Shown one piece after another: positions 1 through 7,665 of a stretch of 18,300 bases of DNA; position 1 is the first letter of the stretch, and each line of letters begins with the position of its first letter. The DNA lies in assembly GCA_050954505.1 (NCBI GenBank), contig JBPBPY010000255.1:1-18300 (forward strand), given 5' to 3'. Position numbers and translations under genes: made by a program. The DNA is from JAQGMO01 sp050954505 (lineage in GTDB: Bacteria; Pseudomonadota; Gammaproteobacteria; Burkholderiales; Burkholderiaceae_D). The notes below the pieces were generated by a model. The model worked only from the letters and a program-made list of their open reading frames with translations, made no database searches and had not been told where the DNA came from.

Positions 1-1
1 C

Positions 2-763
2 CAGGTGCTGATCGAGGCGCGCATTGTCGAAGCCAACGACCTGTTCTCCAAGAACCTGGGTGCCAAGCTGGGCTTCGGTACGCAAAACGTCATCCAGGGT
101 GGTGGCGTGGCTGTCGGCGGCCAGCAGATCGTCAACACCGCCACCGGCCTGACGACCTTGAACAACAGCGCCGTCAACCTGCCGGCTGCCACCCTCAACG
201 GTGCGGCGGCCGGTTCGGTGGCACTGACGCTGTTCAATGCTGCAGCCACCCGTTTCATCAGCCTGGAGTTGTCGGCGCTGGAATCCGATGGCAAGGGCAA
301 GATCCTTTCCAGTCCGCGCGTGATTACCGCCGACCAGCTCAAGGCAACCATCGAGCAGGGAACCGAACTGCCTTACCAGACGGCGACCAGCAGCGGTGCG
401 ACCTCGCTGGCTTTCCGCAAGGCCAACCTGAAGCTGGAAGTCACGCCGCAGATCACGCCGGATGGCAACGTCATCCTCGACGTCGATGTCAACAAGGATA
501 GCGTGGGCCAGATCACCACCCAGGGTTACGCAATTGATACAAAACATGTCAAAACCCAGGTTTTGATCGATAATGGCGGCACGGTGGTTATCGGCGGTAT
601 TTATATTCAGCAAGATCGCGAAACCATCACGAAGGTACCGTTTTTTGGTGATGTACCGGTGGTTGGCAACTTGTTCAAGAACCGCAGTCAAACCAATGAC
701 CGCACGGAACTGCTGATCTTCCTGACGCCCAAGGTACTGAACGACAAGATGGTGGTGCGCTAA
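2..763 (+). CDS. pilQ: Type IV pilus secretin PilQ, C-terminal part (5' end outside window)
   Basis: The reading frame is open at the left edge, so only the last 253 or so residues are present. They carry the secretin core of the multimeric outer-membrane channel through which type IV pili are extruded and retracted. Visible hallmarks are the opening stretch VLIEARIVEAN, typical of the start of secretin domains, then SALESDGKGKILSSPRVIT and GTELPYQT, and the closing TELLIFLTPKVLND that ends nearly all secretins. A Gly/Ala/Thr/Asn-rich stretch at residues ~30-75 fits the variable gate/insertion loop of the channel. In betaproteobacteria pilQ is the last gene of pilMNOPQ, and here it is followed by a terminator and then aroK, the usual arrangement. 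Stop TAA at 761-763. PilQ rather than a type II secretion GspD is favoured by the aroK-aroB neighbours and the short C-terminus. Confidence 0.93.
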   Translation, partial: QVLIEARIVEANDLFSKNLGAKLGFGTQNVIQGGGVAVGGQQIVNTATGLTTLNNSAVNLPAATLNGAAAGSVALTLFNAAATRFISLELSALESDGKGKILSSPRVITADQLKATIEQGTELPYQTATSSGATSLAFRKANLKLEVTPQITPDGNVILDVDVNKDSVGQITTQGYAIDTKHVKTQVLIDNGGTVVIGGIYIQQDRETITKVPFFGDVPVVGNLFKNRSQTNDRTELLIFLTPKVLNDKMVVR

Positions 764-803
764 CGGAGAAGATGCAAGGGTCATGGAACAAGCAGAAAAC
801 AGG

Positions 804-830
804 GCCGGCTCATTACGAGCCGGCTTTTTT
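804..830 (+). terminator. Rho-independent terminator after pilQ
   Basis: An 8-bp GC-rich perfect stem (gccggctc at 804-811 with gagccggc at 817-824) closes a 5-base loop and is followed directly by six T. It lies 40 bp after the pilQ stop and about 50 bp before the aroKB start, so the pil operon and the aro genes are probably separate transcription units. Confidence 0.9.
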
Positions 831-880
831 CATCAGGCGCAGCGGAACATCACGCGGGCGGACGGTTCCGTCCAGGGATC

Positions 881-2725
881 GTGAGCAGCCCGGCAGGCGT
901 GCCGCGCAATATTTTTCTGGTCGGCTTGATGGGCTCCGGCAAGACCACGATCGGCCGCGCGCTGGCAAAAAAACTCAACAAGCGCTTCATTGACTCCGAC
1001 CATGAAATCGAAGCGCGCACCGGTGCGACCATTCCCCTGATTTTCGAGATCGAAGGCGAAGAACTGTTTCGCCAGCGCGAAGCCGAAGTCATCCGTGACC
1101 TGACCCTGCAAGACAATATCGTGCTGGCCACCGGTGGCGGCGCGGTCCTGAATGCAGAAAACCGCGCCTATCTGAAATCGCGCGGCACGGTGATCTACCT
1201 GCGCGCCTCGGTCTCGAGCATCCTGCAGCGCACCAGCCATGACAAGAACCGGCCACTGCTGCAAACCGCCGACCCGCGCCGGCGCATTGAAGAATTGTCG
1301 CGCCAGCGCGAACCGCTGTACCGCGAAGTTGCGCACCTGGTCATCGAGACCGGCAGGCCTAACGTACAATGGCTGGCCCAGCTCATTGCCGGCCAGCTCG
1401 AGAGCAAGCCGCGCCATTCGGTCCTCATGCCACCGGTTGCCACCCTGGTCGAGCAGGCTGCCCAGCAAGTCCTCAACAACAATGCCCACTACACCAACAT
1501 GAATGCCCAGACTGCCGACATCATTACCGTCAACGTCGACCTTGGGGAGCGCAGCTATCCCATCGCGATCGGCAGCCCGCTGATTGGCGATGGTGGCCGC
1601 CTGCTCGAAGCCTTGCCGGGCAAGACAATTGCCATCGTCACCAATACAGTGGTCGCTCCGCTGTACCTCGAAACCGTGGCCGCGCCGCTGCGCAGCGCCG
1701 GCAAGCGGGTCATTCCCATCATTCTGCCGGACGGGGAAGAGGGCAAGAACTGGTCGAACCTGATGACCATCTTCGATGTGCTGCTGGCCGAAAAATGCGA
1801 CCGCAAGACCACGCTGGTGGCGCTCGGCGGCGGCGTCACCGGTGACATGACCGGCTACGCCGCAGCAAGCTTCATGCGTGGCGTTCCTTTCGTGCAGATT
1901 CCAACCACCTTGCTGGCCCAGGTCGACTCCTCGGTCGGCGGCAAGACCGGCATCAATCATCCGCTGGGCAAGAACATGATCGGCGCGTTCTACCAGCCGC
2001 AGGCGGTCATTGCCGATACGGCCACGCTCGATACCCTGGCGCCCCGAGAGCTGGCAGCGGGGCTGGCCGAGGTGATCAAGTACGGCGCCATCATCGACCC
2101 GGTGTTCTTCGACTGGATCGAAGCCAATATCGGCCTGCTGGTTGCGCGCGACCACCGGGCGCTGGCGCATGCGATCCGGCGCTGCTGTGAAATCAAGGCC
2201 GACGTGGTGCGCCAGGATGAGCGCGAAGGCGGCTTGCGCGCCATTCTCAATTTTGGCCACACCTTCGGCCATGCCATCGAAGCAGGGCTGGGTTATGGCC
2301 AATGGCTGCATGGCGAAGCAGTGGGCTGCGGCATGGTGATGGCGGCCGACCTGTCGTGCCGCCTGGGCCATATCGATGCCGCCAGCAGTGCGCGGCTGAA
2401 GAACCTGGTCGCCGCAGCGGGCTTGCCGACGGTGGCGCCCGATCTGGGGCACGCGCGCTGGATCGAACTGATGGAAGTCGACAAGAAAAGCGAAGGCGGC
2501 ATGATTCGCTTCATCCTGATGAAGCCCTTGGGCTCGCCCGATATTTCCACCGTCCCCGCCGAGATCCTGGCTGCAACCATTACTGCCAATATCGCAACCG
2601 GGGAGGCCGCCAAGGTCCGCGGGAACGATGGCGCTGCCGACATGGCCGATCTTGCCGGCCGCACTACCGCGGCAGCGGCACAGATGCCCGATCCGCATCC
2701 AGGCCATTCCGGCCACCAAGGCTGA
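881..2725 (+). CDS. aroKB: Fused shikimate kinase / 3-dehydroquinate synthase (AroK-AroB)
   Basis: One 614-residue frame carries two shikimate-pathway enzymes without a stop between them. Residues ~9-175 are shikimate kinase (ATP-dependent phosphorylation of shikimate): P-loop GLMGSGKTT at 15-23, DSD at 38-40, and TGGGA with glycines 85-87. Residues ~210-575 are 3-dehydroquinate synthase (DAHP to 3-dehydroquinate; NAD+ and a divalent metal required). It shows GGGVTGD, the SSVGGKTGIN loop, and metal ligands E397, H460 and H477, whose spacing (63 and 17) equals that of E. coli AroB E184/H247/H264. An Ala/Gln/Asn-rich linker of ~35 residues joins the domains, and ~39 extra residues follow the usual AroB end. 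The internal ATG at 1499 could start a separate AroB but has no Shine-Dalgarno (SD) sequence, which favours a fusion. Start GTG at 881 has only a very close AGGGA. It lies 9 bp before dgt, probably cotranscribed. Confidence 0.9.
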   Translation: MSSPAGVPRNIFLVGLMGSGKTTIGRALAKKLNKRFIDSDHEIEARTGATIPLIFEIEGEELFRQREAEVIRDLTLQDNIVLATGGGAVLNAENRAYLKSRGTVIYLRASVSSILQRTSHDKNRPLLQTADPRRRIEELSRQREPLYREVAHLVIETGRPNVQWLAQLIAGQLESKPRHSVLMPPVATLVEQAAQQVLNNNAHYTNMNAQTADIITVNVDLGERSYPIAIGSPLIGDGGRLLEALPGKTIAIVTNTVVAPLYLETVAAPLRSAGKRVIPIILPDGEEGKNWSNLMTIFDVLLAEKCDRKTTLVALGGGVTGDMTGYAAASFMRGVPFVQIPTTLLAQVDSSVGGKTGINHPLGKNMIGAFYQPQAVIADTATLDTLAPRELAAGLAEVIKYGAIIDPVFFDWIEANIGLLVARDHRALAHAIRRCCEIKADVVRQDEREGGLRAILNFGHTFGHAIEAGLGYGQWLHGEAVGCGMVMAADLSCRLGHIDAASSARLKNLVAAAGLPTVAPDLGHARWIELMEVDKKSEGGMIRFILMKPLGSPDISTVPAEILAATITANIATGEAAKVRGNDGAADMADLAGRTTAAAAQMPDPHPGHSGHQG

Positions 2726-2734
2726 AAGGCATCC

Positions 2735-3898
2735 ATGGACTTCGAATCCCGGCTTGCTCCTTACGCCGCCCGCTCGGCACACTCGCGCGGCCGGGACATC
2801 GATGAGGCGGCGGCCGGCACCGGCGCGGCTGGACCGCGCTCCGAATTCCAGCGCGACCGCGACCGCATCATCCACTGCACTGCATTCCGGCGTCTTGAAT
2901 ACAAGACCCAGGTGTTCGTCAATCACGAGGGCGATCTGTTTCGTACTCGCCTGACCCACAGTCTTGAAGTGGCACAGATCTCGCGTTCGATTGCGCGCAG
3001 CCTGCAGCTCAACGAAGACCTGGTCGAAGCGATTTCGCTGGCCCACGATCTGGGCCACACGCCATTTGGCCATGCCGGTCAGGATGCGCTCAACGATTGC
3101 ATGAAAGGCTACGGCGGTTTCGAACACAACCTGCAGAGCCTGCGCGTGGTCGACAAGCTCGAAGAACGGTATGGCGCCTTCGATGGCTTGAACCTGATGT
3201 TCGAGACGCGCGAGGGCATTCTCAAGCACTGTTCGATCACCAACGCCCGCAAGCTGGGCGCCGTCGGCCAGCGCTTCATCGACCGCAAGCTGCCCACGCT
3301 GGAAGCCCAGCTGGCCAACCTGGCCGATGAAATCGCCTACAACAACCATGACATCGACGACGGCTTGCGCTCCGGCCTGATCACCACGGCCCAGCTTGGT
3401 GAAGTCGATTTCCACGCACGCCATCGGCGCGAAGTGGAGCAGCTGTTCCCGGGCATCAGCGGCAAGCGCGCCACCAATGAAACCGTACGGCGCATGATCA
3501 ACGCCCTGATCGTCGACCTGATCGACACCTCGCGCGAACGCATCAAAGCCGCCGCGCCAGCCAGCGTCGACGATGTGCGCAACGCACCGGCATTGATCGC
3601 GTTTTCCGACCGCATGCGCCGCGACGCCACGCAATTGAAGCGCTTCCTGCATGAAAAGCTCTACCATCATTACCTGGTCAACCGCATGACCAGCAAGGCG
3701 CGCCGCATTGTCACCGAACTGTTCGATGCCTTCATGGCCGAACCAGCACTGCTGCCGCCGGCCTACCTGGTCGCCGACCAGCAGGGCAGCGACGTCGCCA
3801 TGCGCCAGGCGCGTCGCATTGCCGACTATATCGCCGGCATGACGGACCGCTATGCCATGCGCGAGCACAAACGCATGTTCATGATCGACGAAATCTGA
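2735..3898 (+). CDS. dgt: Deoxyguanosinetriphosphate triphosphohydrolase-like protein (dGTPase)
   Basis: This 387-residue HD-superfamily enzyme hydrolyses dNTPs (dGTP in the type enzyme) to the nucleoside and triphosphate, a cytoplasmic role in dNTP pool control. The family N-terminus is present: SEFQRDRDRIIHCTAFRRLE at 36-55 and the arginine-rich RTRLTHSLEVAQ at 70-81. The metal-binding HD residues are visible as H75, H104-D105 (AHDLGHTPFGHAG at 103-115) and an aspartate in LADEIAYNNHDIDD near residue 200. Length fits the shorter dGTPase-like branch rather than the ~500-residue E. coli Dgt, so the preferred dNTP cannot be told from sequence. ATG at 2735 is preceded by GAAAGG with 5-nt spacing, and the gene follows the aroKB stop by 9 bp. 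It ends at TGA 3896-3898 and faces the hpf operon tail-to-tail. Confidence 0.93.
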   Translation: MDFESRLAPYAARSAHSRGRDIDEAAAGTGAAGPRSEFQRDRDRIIHCTAFRRLEYKTQVFVNHEGDLFRTRLTHSLEVAQISRSIARSLQLNEDLVEAISLAHDLGHTPFGHAGQDALNDCMKGYGGFEHNLQSLRVVDKLEERYGAFDGLNLMFETREGILKHCSITNARKLGAVGQRFIDRKLPTLEAQLANLADEIAYNNHDIDDGLRSGLITTAQLGEVDFHARHRREVEQLFPGISGKRATNETVRRMINALIVDLIDTSRERIKAAAPASVDDVRNAPALIAFSDRMRRDATQLKRFLHEKLYHHYLVNRMTSKARRIVTELFDAFMAEPALLPPAYLVADQQGSDVAMRQARRIADYIAGMTDRYAMREHKRMFMIDEI

Positions 3899-4040
3899 CT
3901 TCTGGCCCGACGTTCCGGGCAGGCTTCCAACAAGCATTTTCCAGTTGCTGCTTTCGGTGTTGACGCTCCAGAATTCTTTTCCAACATGCGCGTCTCGCTG
4001 TCGGTACCGCTTGCACTGAAGCCAGATATACCGGCGATGC

Positions 4041-4063
4041 AAAAAGGGCGCCTCGGCGCCCTT
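4041..4063. terminator. Bidirectional terminator between dgt and hpf
   Basis: A hairpin with stem AAGGGCGC (4044-4051) and GCGCCCTT (4056-4063) closes a CTCG tetraloop. On the - strand the stem runs into five T (complement of aaaaa at 4041-4045), a good terminator for the kdsD-hpf operon. On the + strand the following GTTTGTT is a weaker U-tract that can serve dgt. The rest of the 203-bp gap (3899-4040) shows nothing I can identify. Confidence 0.8.
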
Positions 4064-4101
4064 GTTTGTTGATTGCCGCCATGCGGCATGTGCGGCCCGA
4101 C

Positions 4102-4482
4102 TTATGTCGCGGCGGCGCCCGTTTCGGGCAGGGTCATCGCATCGTCTTCGACATCTTCGAGGTGCTTGATGCCGGTGTGCTGATGATTCTGGATTTTTGT
4201 CTTGTACTTGATGACCTGGCGATCGAGCTTGTCGATCAGCGCATCGATGGCCGCGTACAGATCATGGGCAATGCTTTCGGCGTGCAGATCCTTGCCGCGC
4301 AGGTGCAGGTTGATTTCCGCTTTCTGGCGCTTTTCTTTTTCAGGGAGTTTGTCGACGGTGAGGATGACCGCGATATCGATGACATGGTCAAAGTGGCGCT
4401 TGATGCGTTCGAGCTTGGTTTGAACGTATTCGCGGATGGCTGGGGTCAGATCGAGATGATGTCCACTGATGGTGAGGTTCAT
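4102..4482 (-). CDS. hpf: Ribosome hibernation promoting factor, HPF/RaiA (YfiA) family
   Basis: This 126-residue protein belongs to the family that binds the decoding region of the 30S subunit and puts ribosomes into an inactive stored state in stationary phase. It begins MNLTISGHHLDLTPAIREYV, the standard start of short HPF proteins, followed by the predicted beta-alpha-beta-beta-beta-alpha fold and the basic helix LYAAIDALIDKLDRQVIKYK that contacts 16S rRNA. A ~25-residue acidic tail follows. The length puts it in the short HPF/YfiA class rather than the long form with a dimerising C-terminal domain. ATG at 4482 has a strong SD (AGGAG, 7-nt spacing). It is the last gene of the operon, 104 bp after rpoN, the usual neighbour. 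The ptsN/hprK genes that often follow hpf are absent here. Confidence 0.95.
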   Translation of the reverse strand: MNLTISGHHLDLTPAIREYVQTKLERIKRHFDHVIDIAVILTVDKLPEKEKRQKAEINLHLRGKDLHAESIAHDLYAAIDALIDKLDRQVIKYKTKIQNHQHTGIKHLEDVEDDAMTLPETGAAAT

Positions 4483-4527
4483 ACTACGCTCCTAATAAGT
4501 CGTCGCTGGCGGTTCCATGTTGCAAAA

Positions 4528-4540
4528 CGGACAGTGTCCG
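4528..4540. repeat. Perfect inverted repeat between rpoN and hpf
   Basis: A 6+6 bp dyad, CGGACA-g-TGTCCG, sits in the 104-bp gap between the rpoN stop and the hpf start. Read on the - strand it is followed by TTTTGC. It could be a weak terminator/attenuator for rpoN (stem CGGA/TCCG, 5-base loop, four T) or an operator for hpf. With a single central base it reads more like a protein-binding dyad than a stable RNA hairpin. I found no sigma-54 GG-N10-GC element there. Confidence 0.45.
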
Positions 4541-4586
4541 GGGGAACACAGCTACGTTGAACAAACTGCAAAAATACTTCTATTAC

Positions 4587-6119
4587 CTATAATGACTTCC
4601 TCAGATTGACTGGCGGTATTTTCAGGGCTTCACGGTACTTTGCGACGGTCCTGCGCGCAACCACCATGCCCTGTTCTGCCAGCATTTCTGCAACTCTGCT
4701 ATCAGAAAATGGGTTTTTGGGGTCTTCCGCTCCTATCAGTTGTTTGATCAATGCCCGGATGGCGGTGGAGGACGCTTCTCCTCCGGCTTCAGTTGCCACG
4801 TGGCTGCCGAAAAAGTACTTCAGCTCGAACATGCCGTGGGGGGTCAACATGTATTTCTGTGTTGTCACACGGGAAATAGTGCTCTCGTGTAGACCTAGTG
4901 TATCAGCAATTTCGCGCAAGACAAGCGGACGCATGGCGACTGCGCCGTGCGAGAAAAAATTCTTTTGACGTTCGACAATTGCCTGCGCCACGCGCAAGAT
5001 CGTGTCGAAACGCTGGCGCATGTTCTTGATCAGCCACTTGGCTTCCTGCAGCTGCGAAGTCAGCGATCCCTCGCCCTTGTTTTGCTTGAGGATATTGGCG
5101 TACAAGGTATTCACGCGCAGGCGCGGCATGACGTCCTGGTTCAGGGTCACCGCCCAGCCGCCGCGGCTTTTCTTGACGATCACGTCCGGCACCACATAGT
5201 CCGATGCGTCGGTGGCGAAGATGGCGCCCGGATGCGGATTGCACTGGCGGATCACCAGCTGCGCTTCGCGCAAGTCTTCATCATCGCAGTCGAGCACCTT
5301 CTTGAGCTTGTTGAAGTCGCGCTGGGCAAACAGAGCCAGATGGTTGTCGATGATGGCCAGCGCCATGCGCCGCGTGACCATGGCGATCTTGGGGAAACGC
5401 TTGACCTGCAGCGCCAGGCATTCGGCGGCATTGCGCGCACCGATGCCGGCGGGCTCGAAACTCTGCAGCAGCTTCAGCGCAATCGACAATTCCTCGAATT
5501 CGATTTCCAGTTCGGCCGGCATGCGCGCAAAGATCTCTTCCAGCGACTCATCCAGATAGCCATTGTCATCGAGCGCATCGATCATCAGCTCCACCAGCGC
5601 GCGGTCGCGCAGGTTGGCAACCGTCACCCGCATCTGTTCCAGCAAATGCTCGCGCAAGGTCGACTCATGCCCTTCGAGCTGCGGGCGGGCGTCATCATCT
5701 TCGGGTGCCTTGGCGGTGCGCGCCACATCGTCGAAACTCCAGTCGGCTTCGGCATTGCCGGCATTGTCGCCGGCGTCGATACTGCCTTCACCTTCGCCAC
5801 TGCCGCCACCCTCGGTGCTGCCGTCGCCGCCTTCGTAGCTGCTCTCGCCGGTTTCGCTGCCCGCGCCATTGGTGAAGCTGTCGGGCTGGTTGGCATCGCT
5901 GGCATTGATGTCGGTTTGTGCCACCGAGCCATCGTTCAGCAGCCGCACCGAATGGTCAAGCGGATCGTCAAGCCGTTCCAGCAGGGGGTTCTCGGAGAGT
6001 ATCTGCTCCAGTTCCTGATGCAGTTCCAGCGTGGAGAGCTGCAGCAGCCGGATCGACTGCTGCAATTGCGGCGTCAGCGCAAGATGCTGGGAAACGCGGA
6101 GTTGGAGGGTCTGTTTCAT
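4587..6119 (-). CDS. rpoN: RNA polymerase sigma-54 factor RpoN
   Basis: A 510-residue sigma-54, the alternative sigma factor that recognises -24/-12 promoters and needs an AAA+ enhancer-binding activator. The N-terminal Gln/Leu-rich activator-interacting region I is clear (MKQTLQLRVSQHLALTPQLQ onward, residues 1-50). It is followed by an acidic Gly/Glu/Ser-rich region II at ~60-150, longer than in E. coli. The core-binding domain follows, then the helix-turn-helix near LGLHESTISRVTTQKYM, and the signature RpoN box ARRTVAKYR at 488-496. The start ATG at 6119 lies 12 bp after the lptB stop with only a weak GAG as SD, so expression probably depends on cotranscription or coupling with lptB. The lptA-lptB-rpoN-hpf order is conserved across proteobacteria. 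Stop TAG at 4589-4587. Confidence 0.97.
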   Translation of the reverse strand: MKQTLQLRVSQHLALTPQLQQSIRLLQLSTLELHQELEQILSENPLLERLDDPLDHSVRLLNDGSVAQTDINASDANQPDSFTNGAGSETGESSYEGGDGSTEGGGSGEGEGSIDAGDNAGNAEADWSFDDVARTAKAPEDDDARPQLEGHESTLREHLLEQMRVTVANLRDRALVELMIDALDDNGYLDESLEEIFARMPAELEIEFEELSIALKLLQSFEPAGIGARNAAECLALQVKRFPKIAMVTRRMALAIIDNHLALFAQRDFNKLKKVLDCDDEDLREAQLVIRQCNPHPGAIFATDASDYVVPDVIVKKSRGGWAVTLNQDVMPRLRVNTLYANILKQNKGEGSLTSQLQEAKWLIKNMRQRFDTILRVAQAIVERQKNFFSHGAVAMRPLVLREIADTLGLHESTISRVTTQKYMLTPHGMFELKYFFGSHVATEAGGEASSTAIRALIKQLIGAEDPKNPFSDSRVAEMLAEQGMVVARRTVAKYREALKIPPVNLRKSL

Positions 6120-6131
6120 GGTGGCTCGCCG

Positions 6132-6875
6132 TTACATGCGGAAGTGTTCGCCCAGATAGACACGCCGCACCGATTCATTTTCGATGATGTCATCCGGTCG
6201 TCCGCTAGCCAGTACGGAACCCTGGTTGATGATGTATGCACGGTCGCAGATGCCCAGCGTCTCGCGCACATTATGGTCGGTGATCAACACGCCGATGCCG
6301 CGTTCCTTCAAAAACCGCACGATGCGCTGGATTTCGATCACTGCAATCGGATCGACACCGGCAAACGGTTCGTCGAGCAGGATGAAGCGCGGGCCGGTGG
6401 CCAGGGCGCGGGCGATTTCCACCCGGCGCCGTTCGCCCCCCGACAGCGACAGCGCCTGGTTGGCGCGCAGCGAATCGATTTGCAGGTCCTCGAGCAAGGC
6501 GTCGAGGCGCTGCTCGATGACAGCCTTGCCAAGCGTCTTGCCATTTTCCTTTTGCAGCTCCAGCACCGCGCGGATGTTGTCTTCCACGCTGAGCTTGCGG
6601 AACACCGAGGCTTCCTGCGGCAGATACGACAAGCCCATCGACGCACGCTTGTGGATCGGCAGGCGCGAGATGTCGATGCCGTCGAGATCGATGGCCCCGG
6701 CGTCGGAGGGTACCAGTCCGACGATCATGTAGAAGGCAGTGGTCTTGCCGGCACCATTGGGTCCCAGGAGGCCGACCACTTCGCCTTCCTCGATCTGCAG
6801 CGAGACATCATGGACGACCTGGCGCGCGCCATAGCTCTTGCGCAATCCCTTGACGATCAGTGTGCTGCCCATCAT
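6132..6875 (-). CDS. lptB: LPS export ABC transporter ATP-binding protein LptB
   Basis: Cytoplasmic ATPase of the LptB2FGC transporter that extracts lipopolysaccharide from the inner membrane and drives it across the LptA bridge. All ABC motifs are intact: Walker A GPNGAGKT at 38-45, the Q-loop region around Q87, signature LSGGERRR at 144-151, Walker B ILLDEP with D168-E169, and the switch histidine H201 in ITDHNV. At 247 residues it has the family length (E. coli 241). Two consecutive ATG codons (6875 and 6872) are available. The first overlaps the lptA stop as ATGA, indicating translational coupling, so the start is 6875 or 6872. It lies between lptA and rpoN in the LPS operon. Confidence 0.96.
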   Translation of the reverse strand: MMGSTLIVKGLRKSYGARQVVHDVSLQIEEGEVVGLLGPNGAGKTTAFYMIVGLVPSDAGAIDLDGIDISRLPIHKRASMGLSYLPQEASVFRKLSVEDNIRAVLELQKENGKTLGKAVIEQRLDALLEDLQIDSLRANQALSLSGGERRRVEIARALATGPRFILLDEPFAGVDPIAVIEIQRIVRFLKERGIGVLITDHNVRETLGICDRAYIINQGSVLASGRPDDIIENESVRRVYLGEHFRM

Positions 6876-7426
6876 GGCGCCTTGGTTTCAGCACGTGGCT
6901 GAATGGTGGCCTTGATGCGCCCTGCACCGGGCTTGGAGACACCGTTGACGACATTGTTGACCGAAAAGAATTCGGCCTTGCTGTCGTAGGAAATGAATTC
7001 GCCCTGCACTTCATCGGTCGGCTTGACGCCGTCGAGCAGTTTCAGATTGGCGTCCTTGTAGAACTTTGCCACCTCGGTCTTGCTGTCGTATTCGATGCGG
7101 TCGACGGCGCGCCCTTCGATCCACAGGTCGGGGCCACCGTCGCGCTTCTGGCGGAAGGTCGCCAGACCACCCGGTGCCGCATACAGCGTGGCGTATTGGT
7201 AACCGGCCGGGTCCTGGGTCACGACCATGCGGTCGGCCTTGAGCACCATGGTGCCGCGTACCAGCACCACATTGCCGGTGAAGGTATTGATCTGCTTGAC
7301 GTCGTCATAAGCCATCTGGTTGGCTTCGACATTCGTCGGTTTGGTGGCGTCAGCCTTTTCCGCCCGCGCGCCGGCAGCGCACAGCGTGGCCAGCAGCATG
7401 ACGGTCAGGGTAAGAATTCGTTTCAT
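6872..7426 (-). CDS. lptA: LPS export periplasmic protein LptA
   Basis: Periplasmic beta-jellyroll (OstA/LptA_N) protein that polymerises head-to-tail into the bridge carrying LPS from LptC to LptD. The chosen start (ATG 7426) gives 184 residues and a clean signal peptide: KR, a hydrophobic core LTLTVMLLATLC, then the cleavage site AGARA before EK. An in-frame ATG 21 bp upstream (7447) would place MSHTREC before the signal peptide and has no SD, whereas 7426 is preceded by AGAGAG. OstA-type repeats are visible in VEANQMAYDDVKQINTFTGN and the ADRMVV...GPDLWIEGRAVDRIEYDS stretch. The gene ends in an ATGA overlap with lptB. It is separated from lptC by an unusually large 239-bp gap for this operon. 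Confidence 0.93.
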   Translation of the reverse strand: MKRILTLTVMLLATLCAAGARAEKADATKPTNVEANQMAYDDVKQINTFTGNVVLVRGTMVLKADRMVVTQDPAGYQYATLYAAPGGLATFRQKRDGGPDLWIEGRAVDRIEYDSKTEVAKFYKDANLKLLDGVKPTDEVQGEFISYDSKAEFFSVNNVVNGVSKPGAGRIKATIQPRAETKAP

Positions 7427-7590
7427 ACACTCTCTTGTGTGGGACATTGTTTAATCATCGTGGCCGGTCCATGCCGGTCTGTTCGCGCCCGCCGGCAGTC
7501 CTGCGCCTTGCTTGCCTGCGACGCCGGCCTGCCGCTGCGCCCAGGCGCCTTGCCTTTGCCCTTGCCGGCTCCCAGCGCCAGTTTGCCCGT

Positions 7591-7662
7591 CTTTCAACCT
7601 GTCTTCGAGCCTGTGTTCGAACCTGTCTGCGAACCTGTCATCGGGCTTGTCATTGAGCTTGT
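7591..7662. repeat. Degenerate 12-bp tandem repeat (six units) between lptC and lptA
   Basis: Six consecutive 12-base units start at 7591, 7603, 7615, 7627, 7639 and 7651. They match the pattern (c/g)(t/a)tcgarccTGT with 1-4 differences each; every unit ends in TGT. Examples are cttcgagcctgt, gttcgaacctgt and ctgcgaacctgt. On the - strand the array begins immediately after the lptC stop codon and is in frame with lptC. There it would read as four-residue TGSx/TSSM-like units closed by a TGA after 23 codons starting ATG (7665). The rest of the gap (7427-7590) is GC-rich with no recognisable gene. Confidence 0.8.
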
Positions 7663-7665
7663 CAT

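Noticed and set aside
772..993. Short + strand frame between pilQ and aroK
   Set aside because: It reads through the terminator hairpin and into aroK in the wrong frame; Arg/Gly-rich noise.
833..4042. 1,069-codon open frame on the - strand opposite aroKB and dgt
   Set aside because: It is the antisense shadow of GC-rich coding sequence: it mirrors real codon bias, has a His/Gln/Asp-rich composition with no domain, and crosses two well-identified genes and their gap.
4947..6902. 651-codon open frame on the + strand opposite rpoN and lptB
   Set aside because: Antisense shadow. RpoN and LptB on the other strand have complete motif sets, and this frame shows only the His/Gln/Asp-rich composition of reversed coding DNA.
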